A stretch of 64,000 bases of DNA from Methylobacterium sp. WSM2598. GTDB taxonomy: Bacteria; Pseudomonadota; Alphaproteobacteria; Rhizobiales; Beijerinckiaceae. Positions within the stretch are counted from its first letter, which is position 1, and every line of letters starts with the position of its first letter. The DNA is taken from assembly GCF_000379105.1 (NCBI RefSeq), contig NZ_KB900609.1, positions 7,101,345 to 7,165,344 on the forward strand, read 5' to 3'. Of the stretch, positions 25,299 through 34,290 are shown piece by piece. A model generated the notes under the pieces. That model was not told the origin of the DNA. It searched no databases and saw only the letters and a program-made list of their open reading frames with translations. The position numbers and the translations under genes were made by a program.

Positions 25299-26609
25299 CT
25301 AACCGGTCTGCTCCTTTCTCACGAAGCGTTCAACCGTGAGGGACCCCTTCGGGGCGGCCACGTTCAGGGAGAAGCGGTGCCGGTCCCAGGCGGGCGGCGC
25401 GGCGAGGCTCCACGCGTGGTCGCGCAGCAGCGCCGTGCAGAACAGCCGGGCGGTCGCGAAGGCGGCGTCCTTGCCCGGGCAGGTGCGGTCCCGCGCCGCC
25501 ACGGTCGCGGTCTCGAGGCCGCGCGGCCAGATCAGGGGACGCCCGCCCGTCGCCGGGTCGAGGAAGCGGTCCGGGTCGAAGCGCTCGGGCCGCGGCACGT
25601 GGGCGGGGTCGTTCTGCGCGAAGGGGATCACGCCCATCACGAGCTCGCCCCGGCGGATCGCGAAGGAGCCGGATTCGGTGTCGAGGACGCGGTCGCGCGT
25701 GGCCCGCCCGAACACGAAGAAGACCGGCGGGTGCAGGCGCAGGGTCTCGCGGATCACCCGGTCGAGGACCGGCGTGGCGCCCCGTCCCGCCTGCGCGGCG
25801 GCCTCGCGGCGCACCTCCTCCTGCCAGGCGGGGTGGAGCGCGAACTCGCCGACCAGGGATTTCAGCAGGTTCTGCAGCCCCAGGAAGCTGTTCATGCCGA
25901 TCAGGAAGGTGAGCTGCTTGGCCACCACCTCGGGGTCGGGCAAACCCTCCTCGGCCGCCATCGCGGCGATCTCGGGGAAGTCGGGCGCCCCCCGCACGGC
26001 GGCGAGCAGGCGCCCGTAGGCGAGGCGCGAGCGGGCGTAATTCGACCAGGGCAGCCATTGCGTGACCGCGGTCAGGCGCTGCGTGAAAATGTGGTTGTAG
26101 ACGAGGCGGATGTCGGCCGGGTCGAGCGCCGCGCCGATCAGCCAGCGGCCCACGAAGGTGGCGACGAGATCCTCGATCCCGTCCGCGAAGGAGAAGCCGG
26201 GGGCCGCGCGCCAGCGGGCCGCGACCTCCGCGAACGTCTCGGCGAAGACCGCTTCCAGGCGCTCCGCGCGCCGCGCGAGCAGCCGCAGGTAGAGGCGCTT
26301 GGGGCCGTCATGGGCCTCGCCGCTGCCGAAGATGCTCGGCGGGACGCCGCCGACCAGGGGCAGGGGCGGCACCGCCCAGCCGAACCCGTAATCCTGGATC
26401 AGGTCCGCATCGCCGAACAGCGCCCCGATCCCGGTCTGATCGAGCACCGCCACGGTCGGCTTGAACAGGTTGACCCGGAAGACCGTGCTGCCGTGGCGGC
26501 GGCGGCGGCGGGCGAAGAACTCCTCCCAGCCGCTCACGACCAGGAAGTCCACCGTATCGAACAGGGTCTTGAGCAGCGGAGGGCCGTAGGAGCCCGGAAC
26601 CTGTCGCAT
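25299..26609 (-). CDS. Cytochrome P450 of the CYP74 (allene oxide synthase/hydroperoxide lyase) type
   Basis: The 436-aa protein matches the plant CYP74 layout from end to end. Features are PGSYGPPLL at the start, then EEFFARRRRRHGSTVFRVN, an I-helix region FLIGMNSFLGLQNLLKSL that has Asn240 and no acid-Thr pair, K-helix ETLR (288-291) followed by HPPVFFVFGRA, and PFAQNDP. The heme segment is GLETATVAARDRTCPGKDAA with Cys377. The insert before Cys and the CPGKD tail (plants: CAGKD) are CYP74 hallmarks. These enzymes rearrange fatty acid hydroperoxides without O2 or a reductase. No lipoxygenase or redox partner gene is nearby. ATG 26609 starts the conserved part; there is no good Shine-Dalgarno. 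Confidence 0.85.
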   Translation of the reverse strand: MRQVPGSYGPPLLKTLFDTVDFLVVSGWEEFFARRRRRHGSTVFRVNLFKPTVAVLDQTGIGALFGDADLIQDYGFGWAVPPLPLVGGVPPSIFGSGEAHDGPKRLYLRLLARRAERLEAVFAETFAEVAARWRAAPGFSFADGIEDLVATFVGRWLIGAALDPADIRLVYNHIFTQRLTAVTQWLPWSNYARSRLAYGRLLAAVRGAPDFPEIAAMAAEEGLPDPEVVAKQLTFLIGMNSFLGLQNLLKSLVGEFALHPAWQEEVRREAAAQAGRGATPVLDRVIRETLRLHPPVFFVFGRATRDRVLDTESGSFAIRRGELVMGVIPFAQNDPAHVPRPERFDPDRFLDPATGGRPLIWPRGLETATVAARDRTCPGKDAAFATARLFCTALLRDHAWSLAAPPAWDRHRFSLNVAAPKGSLTVERFVRKEQTG

Positions 26610-27090
26610 CGAAGTGCACCCCGGGGTGAAGCGCCAGGGTCGGACCCCGAGCGTGGTCGGTCGAGGACGAGGTGGCGGGCAGCGCCTCGCGGTGCCGGCG
26701 CGCCGCCCTGCGGCGGGGCCTCCGGCAGCCACGGCGGTCCGCGCGACCGCTGGCGCGCCGCTCCCGTCGCGGTCATGGGCGAGTCGTCGCCGCCCAAGGG
26801 TTTTTCAGGCGGTCCGTGCTGTCAAGGCATGGCGGCCGCGAATGCTGTCCGAATACTGTTTTCCGGAACGAAGCATCTCGGCATCGCGGGTCTCGATCGA
26901 GCCCGACGAGGACGGGACGGCGCCCGCCGCTTCGGACCCCGGACCCTGCCTCACGCAGCCCGCGCGCCTCGCTCCGGCGCCGTGGGCCGACGATCAGGAC
27001 GTCCCGGTCTCAAGGGGTGACGCCGTCGTCCTGCCCTTCACGATGGCGAGGCGGCCGGAGCATCACCGCGCTTGCGGCCCGTTCGTGCCC
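26610..27090. other. Spacer upstream of the P450 gene, no gene seen
   Basis: About 480 bases hold no convincing gene on either strand; the open frames here are GC-biased and Arg/Pro/Ala-rich. The promoter of the P450 gene should lie in this stretch, but no clear -35/-10 pair was found. A slightly AT-richer patch (AATGCTGTCCGAATACTG) lies near 26,840. Confidence 0.4.
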
Positions 27091-27379
27091 TCAGTAATTG
27101 CACCCGCTCCAGTTGACGCAGGCGACGTAATCGCTCTGACAATTGGGTTTGCCGCTATTCATGCATTTTCCCTTGTTGGTCGCACATTGATCGACGGCTT
27201 TCTGATTGCAGTTCCTGTTTGCGCCTGCCGGCTTCTTCTTTTGGATCTGCTGGATCAGCGTATTGCCGAGGCCGGATGCGGCGGAGGGGACCCCCCATCG
27301 CGAGGGCGCCGGTCGGCAGGGCGCCGACGGCGAGGAGGCAGGCGGCGGCGATGGCCGCCGAGAGGGGCCGAGTGAGCAT
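27091..27379 (-). pseudogene. Secreted Cys-rich peptide gene with a frameshift in a G6 tract
   Basis: The first frame encodes a signal peptide (MLTRPLSAAIAAACLLAVGA, then LPTGALA) and MGG, after which it becomes meaningless. A second frame entered at the C6/G6 run (27291-27296) encodes SGLGNTLIQQIQKKKPAGAN, and a tail with six Cys: NCNQ, QCAT, KCMN, NCQS, ACVN, GCNY. Removing one G from the tract joins signal peptide and Cys-rich domain into one secreted protein of about 95 residues. So the gene is either frameshifted, phase-variable at the G tract, or carries a sequencing error. Function is unknown; no family is recognised. Confidence 0.65.
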
Positions 27380-27721
27380 GCTGGTCTCGCAGGTCTTCGA
27401 ACGCCTCGATACGCGAGGCGCCGTAGGATTGCCTGATCGGCAGAGTTTTCGCAACTCGTAAACGCCGGCACTCAGAGTATTGATTGAGATAGCGGCGTTC
27501 AGGAGGGTTGCAATGGCAGATTGTCATCGCGCTGAAACATCAATGAAAAAATTTATAGAGCGGATAAAACTGTCTTGAGATGCGCGTGTATTTCTGCATC
27601 TCGGTGAGAAACAGCGTATAAAAATAATAAACCAGTAGATAGGTGTGCTGGCGCAGAATGTGGGAAGTGGAATCCGTTCGGGCGACGCGGGTCACGGCGC
27701 GGCGCCGGCGAAGCCGACATT
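27380..27721. other. AT-richer spacer upstream of the Cys-rich peptide gene
   Basis: No gene is seen in about 340 bases. The stretch 27,535-27,660 is unusually AT-rich for this genome (for example AAAAAATTTATAGAG and TATAAAAATAATAAACC). It probably carries the promoter of the leftward Cys-rich peptide gene, and may be of foreign origin. Confidence 0.4.
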
Positions 27722-27891
27722 CGGGCGCGTCATACGCCATCCGGTTGATGGCTTCGCCATCTCCGATTTCGGCCATGCGGATCTCGGCGTCGCTCAGGCG
27801 CCGCGCTCAGGCGCCGCGCTCAGGCGTCGCGCTCAGGCGCCGCGCGGGCTCGTGATCCGGGACCCGCTTCGATCAAGCGGATCCCGTATCA
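27722..27891. repeat. Composite palindromic element, copy 2, with expanded 13-bp core
   Basis: The left module (CATACGCCATCCGGTTGATG, then GCTTCGCCATCTCCGATTTC, CATGCGGATCTCGGCGTCGC) is followed by four tandem 13-bp units. These are TCAGGCGCCGCGC at 27794-27806 and 27807-27819, TCAGGCGTCGCGC at 27820-27832, and TCAGGCGCCGCGC at 27833-27845. The right hairpin is TGATCCGGGACCCGCTT (27853-27869) paired, with two mismatches, to AAGCGGATCCCGTATCA (27875-27891). The other copies have a single core unit. Confidence 0.8.
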
Positions 27892-27959
27892 TCCCTGCCA
27901 TGACGGCTCCGTCGCGGCCGGGCGGAGTTGCGGCGAGAGGGCGGGACCGGCCGGATGCC

Positions 27960-28739
27960 TCACCCGCGCCGGCCGCCAGCCGGGGCGGCCTCGACGTCCC
28001 GGCCGGGCCAGATCCCCTGGCGCGCGAGGTCGAGGAGAAGGCCGACCGGCAGGAGGTGCAGCGCCGGGAGGACCGGCAGGCCCGCCGCGTGGAGCAGCTC
28101 TCCGGACCAGTGATTGCAGACCCGGAGCAGGCTGAAGCGCCCCTCCGCCTCGTAGAACAGGCTCGGGCCGTACAGGCCGGGCCCCGCCTCGACGGGGCGC
28201 CCGTCGCGCAGGCGGAAGCTCCTCGCCAGGGCGGCGGCGAGCCGCGCGAAGCCCCGCGGCGACAGGCGCAGCCGCACGATCCGGGCGGCCGGGAAGCGTG
28301 CGGCGGGCTCGCCGTCGATCCCGACCACGTGGAGCACGGAGGAGCGCCCGCCCGGCGTGAACAGGGCCGCGAGCGCGAGCCGCCAGTCGAGGGCGTCGAG
28401 CGTCGGCACCTGCCGGTAGAAGCCCGCGTCACCCCAGCCGACCTCCAGGGCGGCGTAGGCGCCGAAGCGTTCGGTCACGCCGAGGAGCGCCCCGGCCCCC
28501 TCCCGGGCGGCGGCCCGCGCCAGCGCGTCCCGCGGCAGGACGAGCCCCGAATGCCAGCCGCTCGCGACGAGGGAGATGGTCACCGCCTCCCCGCCGCCCG
28601 GCGGGAAGAGGGCCGGATCCCCGGGGTGGGCCGTGGCGGCGATCCCCAGGGCCAGGGCCGCGAGCAGGAGGGCCGGCGTGAGGCCGAGCCGGCGACGCGT
28701 CGGCCGGGAGGGCGCGGGAGTGTCCATGGGGGGCGTCAT
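27960..28739 (-). CDS. DUF2459 family protein
   Basis: This 259-aa protein has an N-terminal membrane or signal segment (LTPALLLAALALGIAATA). Family motifs follow: ISLVASGWHSGLVLPRDAL, ALEVGWGDAGFYRQVPTLD, and near the C-terminus LLRVCNHWSGELLHAAGLPV. This is the pattern of the DUF2459 (TIGR02117) family, sometimes found next to urease genes; no biochemical role is established. There are no urease genes here. The ATG at 28739 lies at the edge of a palindromic element; ATG 28727 is an alternative, and neither has a good ribosome binding site. Confidence 0.7.
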   Translation of the reverse strand: MTPPMDTPAPSRPTRRRLGLTPALLLAALALGIAATAHPGDPALFPPGGGEAVTISLVASGWHSGLVLPRDALARAAAREGAGALLGVTERFGAYAALEVGWGDAGFYRQVPTLDALDWRLALAALFTPGGRSSVLHVVGIDGEPAARFPAARIVRLRLSPRGFARLAAALARSFRLRDGRPVEAGPGLYGPSLFYEAEGRFSLLRVCNHWSGELLHAAGLPVLPALHLLPVGLLLDLARQGIWPGRDVEAAPAGGRRG

Positions 28740-28857
28740 CCGCTGTCCGGACGATCACTTGCGGACAGCGTCTGACACGCCCGGGCGGCGCGTGAGCGAC
28801 GCCGACATCCGCATGGCCGAAATGGGAGATGGCGACGCAATCCGTCGGATGTCGTAT
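28739..28857. repeat. Composite palindromic element, copy 3 (inverted orientation)
   Basis: Read on the minus strand it is GACATCCGACGGATTGCGTC, GCCATCTCCCATTTCGGCCA, TGCGGATGTCGGCGTCGCTC, then ACGCGCCGCCCGGGCG and a terminal hairpin CTGTCCG...CGGACAG. It matches copy 6 (52,803) in both left and right modules and copy 2 in the core. It lies between the valS stop and the start of the DUF2459 gene. Confidence 0.75.
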
Positions 28858-28978
28858 TCCGTCTCGAACAACCGTCCCACCCGCCGGGGCGGCGCGCCAG
28901 GGGCGAGGGATCGCCGCCCCGCCTCCGGGGCCGTGAATCGGCTCGCCTGCCGCTGAGCCTCGCCGAGCCGGCGAAGGC

Positions 28979-31690
28979 CTATCCCTCCAGCCGGGCCAGG
29001 GCCTCGCGCACCTTGGCGAGGCGCTCCGCGGCGGCCTCGCGGCGCTCGCGCTGCTCCTCGACCACCTCCTCGGGGGCGCGGGCCAGGAAGTCGGCATTGG
29101 CGAGCTTGGCGTCGATCTTGCCGATCTCCCCCTCCAGCTTGCCCTCCTCCTTGCGCAGGCGCGCCACCTCGGCGGCGAGGTCGACCACGCCCTCCAGGGG
29201 CAGGGCCGCCACCTCGCCGCGCACCAGCAGCTGGACCGCCTTGGCCGGGCTCTCGGCGACGGCGCCGATCTCGCCGATCCGCCCGAGGCGCCGGATGGTC
29301 TCGCCCCAGCGGCCCAGGCGCGCCCGCACCGCCTCGCTCGGGTCGACCAGCACGAGGGGAATCTGGGCGCCGGCCGGCACGTTCGTCTCCGAGCGGGCCG
29401 AGCGGATCTCCGAGACGAGGTCGACCACCCAGCCGATCTCGGCCTCGGCCTCCGGCCGGCCCAGGCGCCCGAGATCCGGCCAGCGCCCGAGCGCCAGGAG
29501 CCCGCGCTCCAGCCCCGCCTCCCGGCCCTTCGTCGCCCAGAGCTCCTCCGTCAGGAAGGGCATGAAGGGATGGAGCAGGATGCAGATCTGGTCGATCAGG
29601 AAGGCCACGGTGGCGCGGGTCTCGTCCTGCGCCGGGCCGGCCTCGCCCTGCAGCACGGGCTTGGCGAGTTCGAGGTACCAGTCGCAGAAGACGTTCCACA
29701 CGAAGCGGTAGGCGGCGGCCGCGGCGTCGTTGAACCGGAAGGCGTCGAGCGCCGCCGTCACCTCCGCCACCGCGCGGGCGGCCTCGCCGAGCGCCCAGGC
29801 GTTCAGGGTCTCGCGCGCCGCCTCGGGGCGGAAATCCGGCGCGATCCGGCAGCCATTCATCTCGGCGAAGCGGGCCGCGTTCCACAGCTTCGTGGCGAAG
29901 TTCCGATATCCCTCAACGCGTTGCACCGAGAGCTTGATGTCGCGCCCCTGCGCCGCCATGGCCGCGAGGGTGAAGCGCAGGGCGTCGGCGCCATAGCGGT
30001 CGACGAGGTCGAGGGGATCGACCACGTTGCCCTTGGACTTCGACATCTTGGCGCCCTTCTCGTCGCGCACGAGGGCGTGGATGTAGACGGTCCGGAACGG
30101 CACCTCGCCCAGCGCGTGAAGGCCCATCATCATCATCCTGGCGACCCAGAAGAAGATGATGTCGAACCCCGTCACCAGGGTGCTGGTCGGGTAGTAGCGG
30201 GCGAGTTCCGGCGTCGCCTCGGGCCAGCCCAGCGTCGAGAAGGGCCACAGGCCCGAGGAGAACCACGTGTCCAGCACGTCCTCGTCGCGGCGCAGGGCGA
30301 CCGGGCGGCCGTGCCGGGCGGCGGCCTTCTCCAGGGCCTCCTCCTCACTCCCCGCCACGAAGACGTTGCCGTCCGGATCGTACCAGGCCGGGATCTGGTG
30401 GCCCCACCAGAGCTGGCGCGAGATGCACCAGGGCTCGATGTGCTCCAGCCACTGGAAGTAGGTCTTCTCGTAGGCCTCGGGCACGAAGCGGGTGCGGCCG
30501 TCGCGCACCGCCTGCATGGCGCGGTCGGCCAGCGGCTTCACGTCCAGGTACCATTGGTCGGTGAGGTAGGGCTCGATGACCACCCCCGAGCGGTCGCCGT
30601 GCGGCACCGCGTGGGTGTTGGGCTCGACCGCGACGAGCCGCCCGCGCGCCTCCATCAGCGCGACCACGGCCTTGCGGGCCTCCGCGCGGTCGAGGCCGTG
30701 CAGGGCGAGCGCCTCCGGCTCGGGGGACGCGTTCTCGAGGAACGCCTCGTTGCCGTCGAGGGTTATGCGGGCTTCCTGATCCAGGACATTGATGAGCGGC
30801 AGCCCGTGCCGGCGCCCGACCTCGAAGTCGTTGAAGTCGTGGGCCGGGGTGATCTTGACCGCGCCGGTGCCCTTCTCGGGGTCGGAGTAGCTGTCCGCCA
30901 CGATCGGGATCAGGCGGCCGACGAGGGGCAGGCGCACCGTCCGGCCGATGAGGGCCCGGTAGCGCTCGTCCTCGGGGTGCACCGCCACGGCCGCGTCGCC
31001 CAGCATGGTCTCGGGCCGCGTCGTCGCCACCGTGATGGTCTCGCCGGTCTCCCGTCCCTCCTGGTCCACGACCGGGTAGGCGAAGTGCCAGAGATGGCCC
31101 TTCACCTCGACCTGCTGCACCTCCAGGTCCGAGATCGCGGTCTGGAACCGCGGGTCCCAGTTCACGAGGCGCTTGTCGCGGTAGATCAGCCCCGCCTCGT
31201 GCAGGTCGACGAAGACCTTGACGACGGCCTTCGAGAGCCCCTCGTCCATGGTGAAGCGCTCGCGCGACCAGTCGCAGGAGGCGCCGAGCCGCTTGAGCTG
31301 GTTGACGATGGTGCCGCCGGATTCCGCCTTCCACGCCCAGACCCGGCGCACGAATTCGGCGCGGCCGAGGGCGCGCCGGTCGGGCTGCTGGTGCTCGGCG
31401 AGGCGGCGCTCCACCACCATCTGAGTGGCGATGCCGGCATGGTCGGTGCCGGGCTGCCAGAGCACGTCCTTGCCGCGCAGGCGCTCGAAGCGGGCGAGCA
31501 CGTCCTGCAGGGTGTTGTTGAGGGCGTGGCCCATGTGCAGCGAGCCCGTCACGTTCGGCGGCGGGATCATGATGCTGTAGGGGGCGGCGTCGGCGCGGTC
31601 GGGCCGGCCGGCCCGGAAGGCCTGCGCCTCCTCCCACTCGGCGGCGATGCGCGCCTCGACGGCGGCGGGATCGAAGGTCTTGTCCATCAT
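28979..31690 (-). CDS. valS: Valyl-tRNA synthetase
   Basis: This class I aminoacyl-tRNA synthetase charges tRNA-Val. The 903-aa protein has the HIGH motif as GSLHMGHALNN near residue 45 and KMSKS as GAKMSKSKGNVVDPLDLVD. It also has the large editing domain inserted between them, and a C-terminal coiled coil (LAAEVARLRKEEGKLEGEIG) that binds tRNA. I chose the start at MMDKTFDPAAVEARI (31690); the preceding codons are not conserved. The pcm-tolC-popZ-valS order is typical of alphaproteobacteria. Confidence 0.97.
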   Translation of the reverse strand: MMDKTFDPAAVEARIAAEWEEAQAFRAGRPDRADAAPYSIMIPPPNVTGSLHMGHALNNTLQDVLARFERLRGKDVLWQPGTDHAGIATQMVVERRLAEHQQPDRRALGRAEFVRRVWAWKAESGGTIVNQLKRLGASCDWSRERFTMDEGLSKAVVKVFVDLHEAGLIYRDKRLVNWDPRFQTAISDLEVQQVEVKGHLWHFAYPVVDQEGRETGETITVATTRPETMLGDAAVAVHPEDERYRALIGRTVRLPLVGRLIPIVADSYSDPEKGTGAVKITPAHDFNDFEVGRRHGLPLINVLDQEARITLDGNEAFLENASPEPEALALHGLDRAEARKAVVALMEARGRLVAVEPNTHAVPHGDRSGVVIEPYLTDQWYLDVKPLADRAMQAVRDGRTRFVPEAYEKTYFQWLEHIEPWCISRQLWWGHQIPAWYDPDGNVFVAGSEEEALEKAAARHGRPVALRRDEDVLDTWFSSGLWPFSTLGWPEATPELARYYPTSTLVTGFDIIFFWVARMMMMGLHALGEVPFRTVYIHALVRDEKGAKMSKSKGNVVDPLDLVDRYGADALRFTLAAMAAQGRDIKLSVQRVEGYRNFATKLWNAARFAEMNGCRIAPDFRPEAARETLNAWALGEAARAVAEVTAALDAFRFNDAAAAAYRFVWNVFCDWYLELAKPVLQGEAGPAQDETRATVAFLIDQICILLHPFMPFLTEELWATKGREAGLERGLLALGRWPDLGRLGRPEAEAEIGWVVDLVSEIRSARSETNVPAGAQIPLVLVDPSEAVRARLGRWGETIRRLGRIGEIGAVAESPAKAVQLLVRGEVAALPLEGVVDLAAEVARLRKEEGKLEGEIGKIDAKLANADFLARAPEEVVEEQRERREAAAERLAKVREALARLEG

Positions 31691-31884
31691 GACGGTGCCA
31701 CCCGCGCCGGGGCGCGCGGGCCGGGCTTCGGGCCGCGGCGCGCCGGCGAAAACGCGTCGAAATCGGAACGGGGCCGGGCCCATGCGGGCGGCCGACCCCC
31801 TCACGACGCGCTTTCAGCCGAACCCGGCCCTCCCGTCAACTCTCCCTCGGCGCCGGGGCGGGCGGCGCCTCGGCGCCGCTCCCC

Positions 31885-32463
31885 TCACCGGCCGCGGGCG
31901 ACGCGCTCGATCTCGGCCCGGACCAGCCGCTCCACCATGGCGGGCAGGTTGTCGTCGAGCCACGCCTTCAGCATCGGGCGCAGCATGTCCTGGACGAGAT
32001 CCTCCAGGGTGCGGGCGTTGTTGGTCAGGACCGTGTGGGCGAGCAGGTGGAAGGCTTGGCTCACGCTCGCGTCGGTGTCCTTCGAGATCAGCCGCTCGGG
32101 GGCGGGCTCCGGCGCCGGCGCCGGGATGGGCGCGGGCTCGGGCCGCGGCGGGGCGGCGGCCTTCGGCGGGGCGGGCGGCGGCGGGGCGGGCGGCTCGATC
32201 TCGATCGCGTCGAAATCCGGCTCGTCCTTGAAGGCGATTTCGGGCTCGTCCTCCAGGGGAGGTTTGCGCACCGGCTCGGCCACGCCGGCGAGGTCGAGGA
32301 TGTCCTCCTCGTCCTCGGGCTCGGGCTCCGGGACGGGCGCGGGCCTCGCCGCCGCGAGATTCGCCATCTCGGCTTCTTTCTGGTCGTCGGCGATGATGCG
32401 GCGGATGGAGGCCAGGATCTCCTCCATCGAGGGTTCCTGCGTCTTGGGGCTCGCTGCGCTCAT
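31885..32463 (-). CDS. popZ: PopZ-like polar organizing protein (DUF2497)
   Basis: The 192-aa protein has the PopZ layout: an N-terminal helix EPSMEEILASIRRIIADDQ, a long acidic Pro/Glu-rich disordered middle, and C-terminal oligomerisation helices LEDLVQDMLRPMLKAWLDDN and LPAMVERLVRAEIERVA. PopZ forms a matrix at the cell pole that anchors the chromosome origin and cell-cycle signalling proteins. Its position directly upstream of valS agrees with the Caulobacter and Rhizobiales gene order. Confidence 0.88.
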   Translation of the reverse strand: MSAASPKTQEPSMEEILASIRRIIADDQKEAEMANLAAARPAPVPEPEPEDEEDILDLAGVAEPVRKPPLEDEPEIAFKDEPDFDAIEIEPPAPPPPAPPKAAAPPRPEPAPIPAPAPEPAPERLISKDTDASVSQAFHLLAHTVLTNNARTLEDLVQDMLRPMLKAWLDDNLPAMVERLVRAEIERVARGR

Positions 32464-32607
32464 CGACTTACAACACCAGGAGGGGAGGCCCGGGCCCTCA
32501 TGCCCGCGGGTCAGTATTCCACGTCCGGCCGCGCAGACAAGCGACCGGGCCCTCCATCACCATGACAGTTTGCCGGTGTGGCGCAGGCGCCATGGCGGAC
32601 GGTCGCG

Positions 32608-33999
32608 TCAGCGGCCGTCCGGCGTCCGCACCCCGTACCAGAGATCCTTGACCTGATCGAAGTGCAGCTTGGCACTGTACTGGGCGACCGGCACGTTGAT
32701 GAAGGCCGTGGTGAGGCGGCCGATCGATTGCACGACCTGGTAGGAGCTGACCACGCGGTCGCGCTGGGCGGCGATCAGGTTGACGCGGGCCGAGAGCAGT
32801 TCCTGCTGCGCGTTCAGCACGTCGAGGGTGGTGCGCTGGCCGACCCGGGCCTCCTCGCGCACCCCGTTGAGCGCGACCTCGTTGGCCTGGACCTGGGCCT
32901 GCTGGGCGATGACCCGGGCCTTGGCGGCTTCGAGCCCGCCCCAGGCGGTGACGATCGCCGCGCGGACCTGATCGCGGAAGGTCTCGACCTGGATGCGCGT
33001 CTGTCCCACCTGCTCCTTGGCCTGCCGGATCGCGGCGTACTCGACCCCGCCCTGGTAGAGCGGCACGCTGAGCCGCGCCGTGACGGCGCCCTCGAACAGT
33101 TCGGTATGGGCGAATTGCTGGTCGAAGAGCTTCTGGACGGTGCCGCTGACGCTCACCGTCGGGTAGAGGGCGGCCTCGGCGATCTTGACCTGGGCCTCGG
33201 CGACATCCACGGCGTGCAGGGCCGAGATAACCTGCGGGTGCTCGCGCAGGCCGATATCGATCGCGGCGGTCAGGTTGCCCGGGACGAAGCGGTCCAGCGG
33301 GCGGCCCGGGGCGAGCTGGCGCGGCTCGACGCCGACGACCTGACGGTAGGTGGCGATGCTGGTGCGCAGGTTCGATTCCGCGAGGCTGACCTGCGAGCGG
33401 GCGCCGGCGAGCCGCGCCTCGGCCTGGGCCACGTCGGTGCGGGTGACCTCGCCGACGTTGAAGCGGTCGCGGGTCTGGCGCAGCTGCTCTTCCAGGACCT
33501 CGACGTTGTTGCGGTTGAGTTCGAGCGTCGCCGTGTCGGCGAGCACGTTCATGTAGGCCTGGGCCGCGTTGAACAGGATCGTCATCTCGACGTTGCGCAG
33601 GCTCTCGCGCCCCCCGAGCACCTGCGATTCGGCCTGCCGCGTCTGGTTGTCGGTGAGAAATCCGTTGAACAGGGTCTGGTTGACGGTCAGCCCGGCGCTG
33701 CCCGGCACGATGGTCTGGCTGATGCGCACCCCGCCCTGGGCGCCGCTGGTATTCTGCACGCCGATGGCGGCGGTGCCGCTCACCGTCGGGCGGTAACCCG
33801 ACAGGGCGCGGGCCACGTTCTCGTCGGTCGCCCGCTGGCCGGCCCGCTGCGAATTGAGCGTCGGGTTGCCCGCATAGGCGCGGGCCAGCGCGGTCTCCAG
33901 CGTCTCGGCCGCCGCCGGTTGACCGGCCAGCGCGAGCGCGAGGCCGGCAAGGCCGCCGAGCCGAAGCCCGCGATATGCCCGATGGGATCTGTCGGTCAC
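32608..33999 (-). CDS. tolC: TolC-family outer membrane channel protein
   Basis: TolC forms the outer membrane channel of type I secretion and tripartite efflux pumps. After a signal peptide (LGGLAGLALALAGQPAAA) come the two internal repeats of the outer membrane efflux fold: ETLETALARAYAGNPTLNSQ starts the first, and KIAEAALYPTVSVSG and AKARVIAQQAQVQANEVALN belong to the second. RTTLDVLNAQQELLSARVNL is the characteristic family motif. The 463 aa fit the family. The start is GTG 33999 with AGGGTGAG upstream; the ATG 55 codons earlier precedes the signal peptide and is unlikely. Confidence 0.93.
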   Translation of the reverse strand: MTDRSHRAYRGLRLGGLAGLALALAGQPAAAETLETALARAYAGNPTLNSQRAGQRATDENVARALSGYRPTVSGTAAIGVQNTSGAQGGVRISQTIVPGSAGLTVNQTLFNGFLTDNQTRQAESQVLGGRESLRNVEMTILFNAAQAYMNVLADTATLELNRNNVEVLEEQLRQTRDRFNVGEVTRTDVAQAEARLAGARSQVSLAESNLRTSIATYRQVVGVEPRQLAPGRPLDRFVPGNLTAAIDIGLREHPQVISALHAVDVAEAQVKIAEAALYPTVSVSGTVQKLFDQQFAHTELFEGAVTARLSVPLYQGGVEYAAIRQAKEQVGQTRIQVETFRDQVRAAIVTAWGGLEAAKARVIAQQAQVQANEVALNGVREEARVGQRTTLDVLNAQQELLSARVNLIAAQRDRVVSSYQVVQSIGRLTTAFINVPVAQYSAKLHFDQVKDLWYGVRTPDGR

Positions 34000-34290
34000 G
34001 CTGCACTCACCCTGTGAGGCCAATGGCCGGCCCGTTCCGCACGCATGCGCGCTCGAACGGTCCGATTCCGCATTCGCCCGCCTCACGCGAACCTTAGCGA
34101 ATGGCGACCTGGACGGCACCGCCTCGGCGGCCCCTGGTGCCGACTTTGGCCGCCGGTGGCGCATAAAAGCGACACTCGCGGTGGCGGCGGACCCGGTTTT
34201 CCCCAGTTGCGCGCAGGTTTGGTTACGCGCACGCCAGGATGGCAGGCGCCGGGACGGGACGCTCGGGACGGGCGCCAGGAGCGCGGGCGT

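Noticed and set aside
25299..26732. Longer P450 start at 26,732
   Set aside because: The extra 41 residues are low-complexity Pro/Arg/Gly; the family starts at PGSYG just after the ATG at 26,609.
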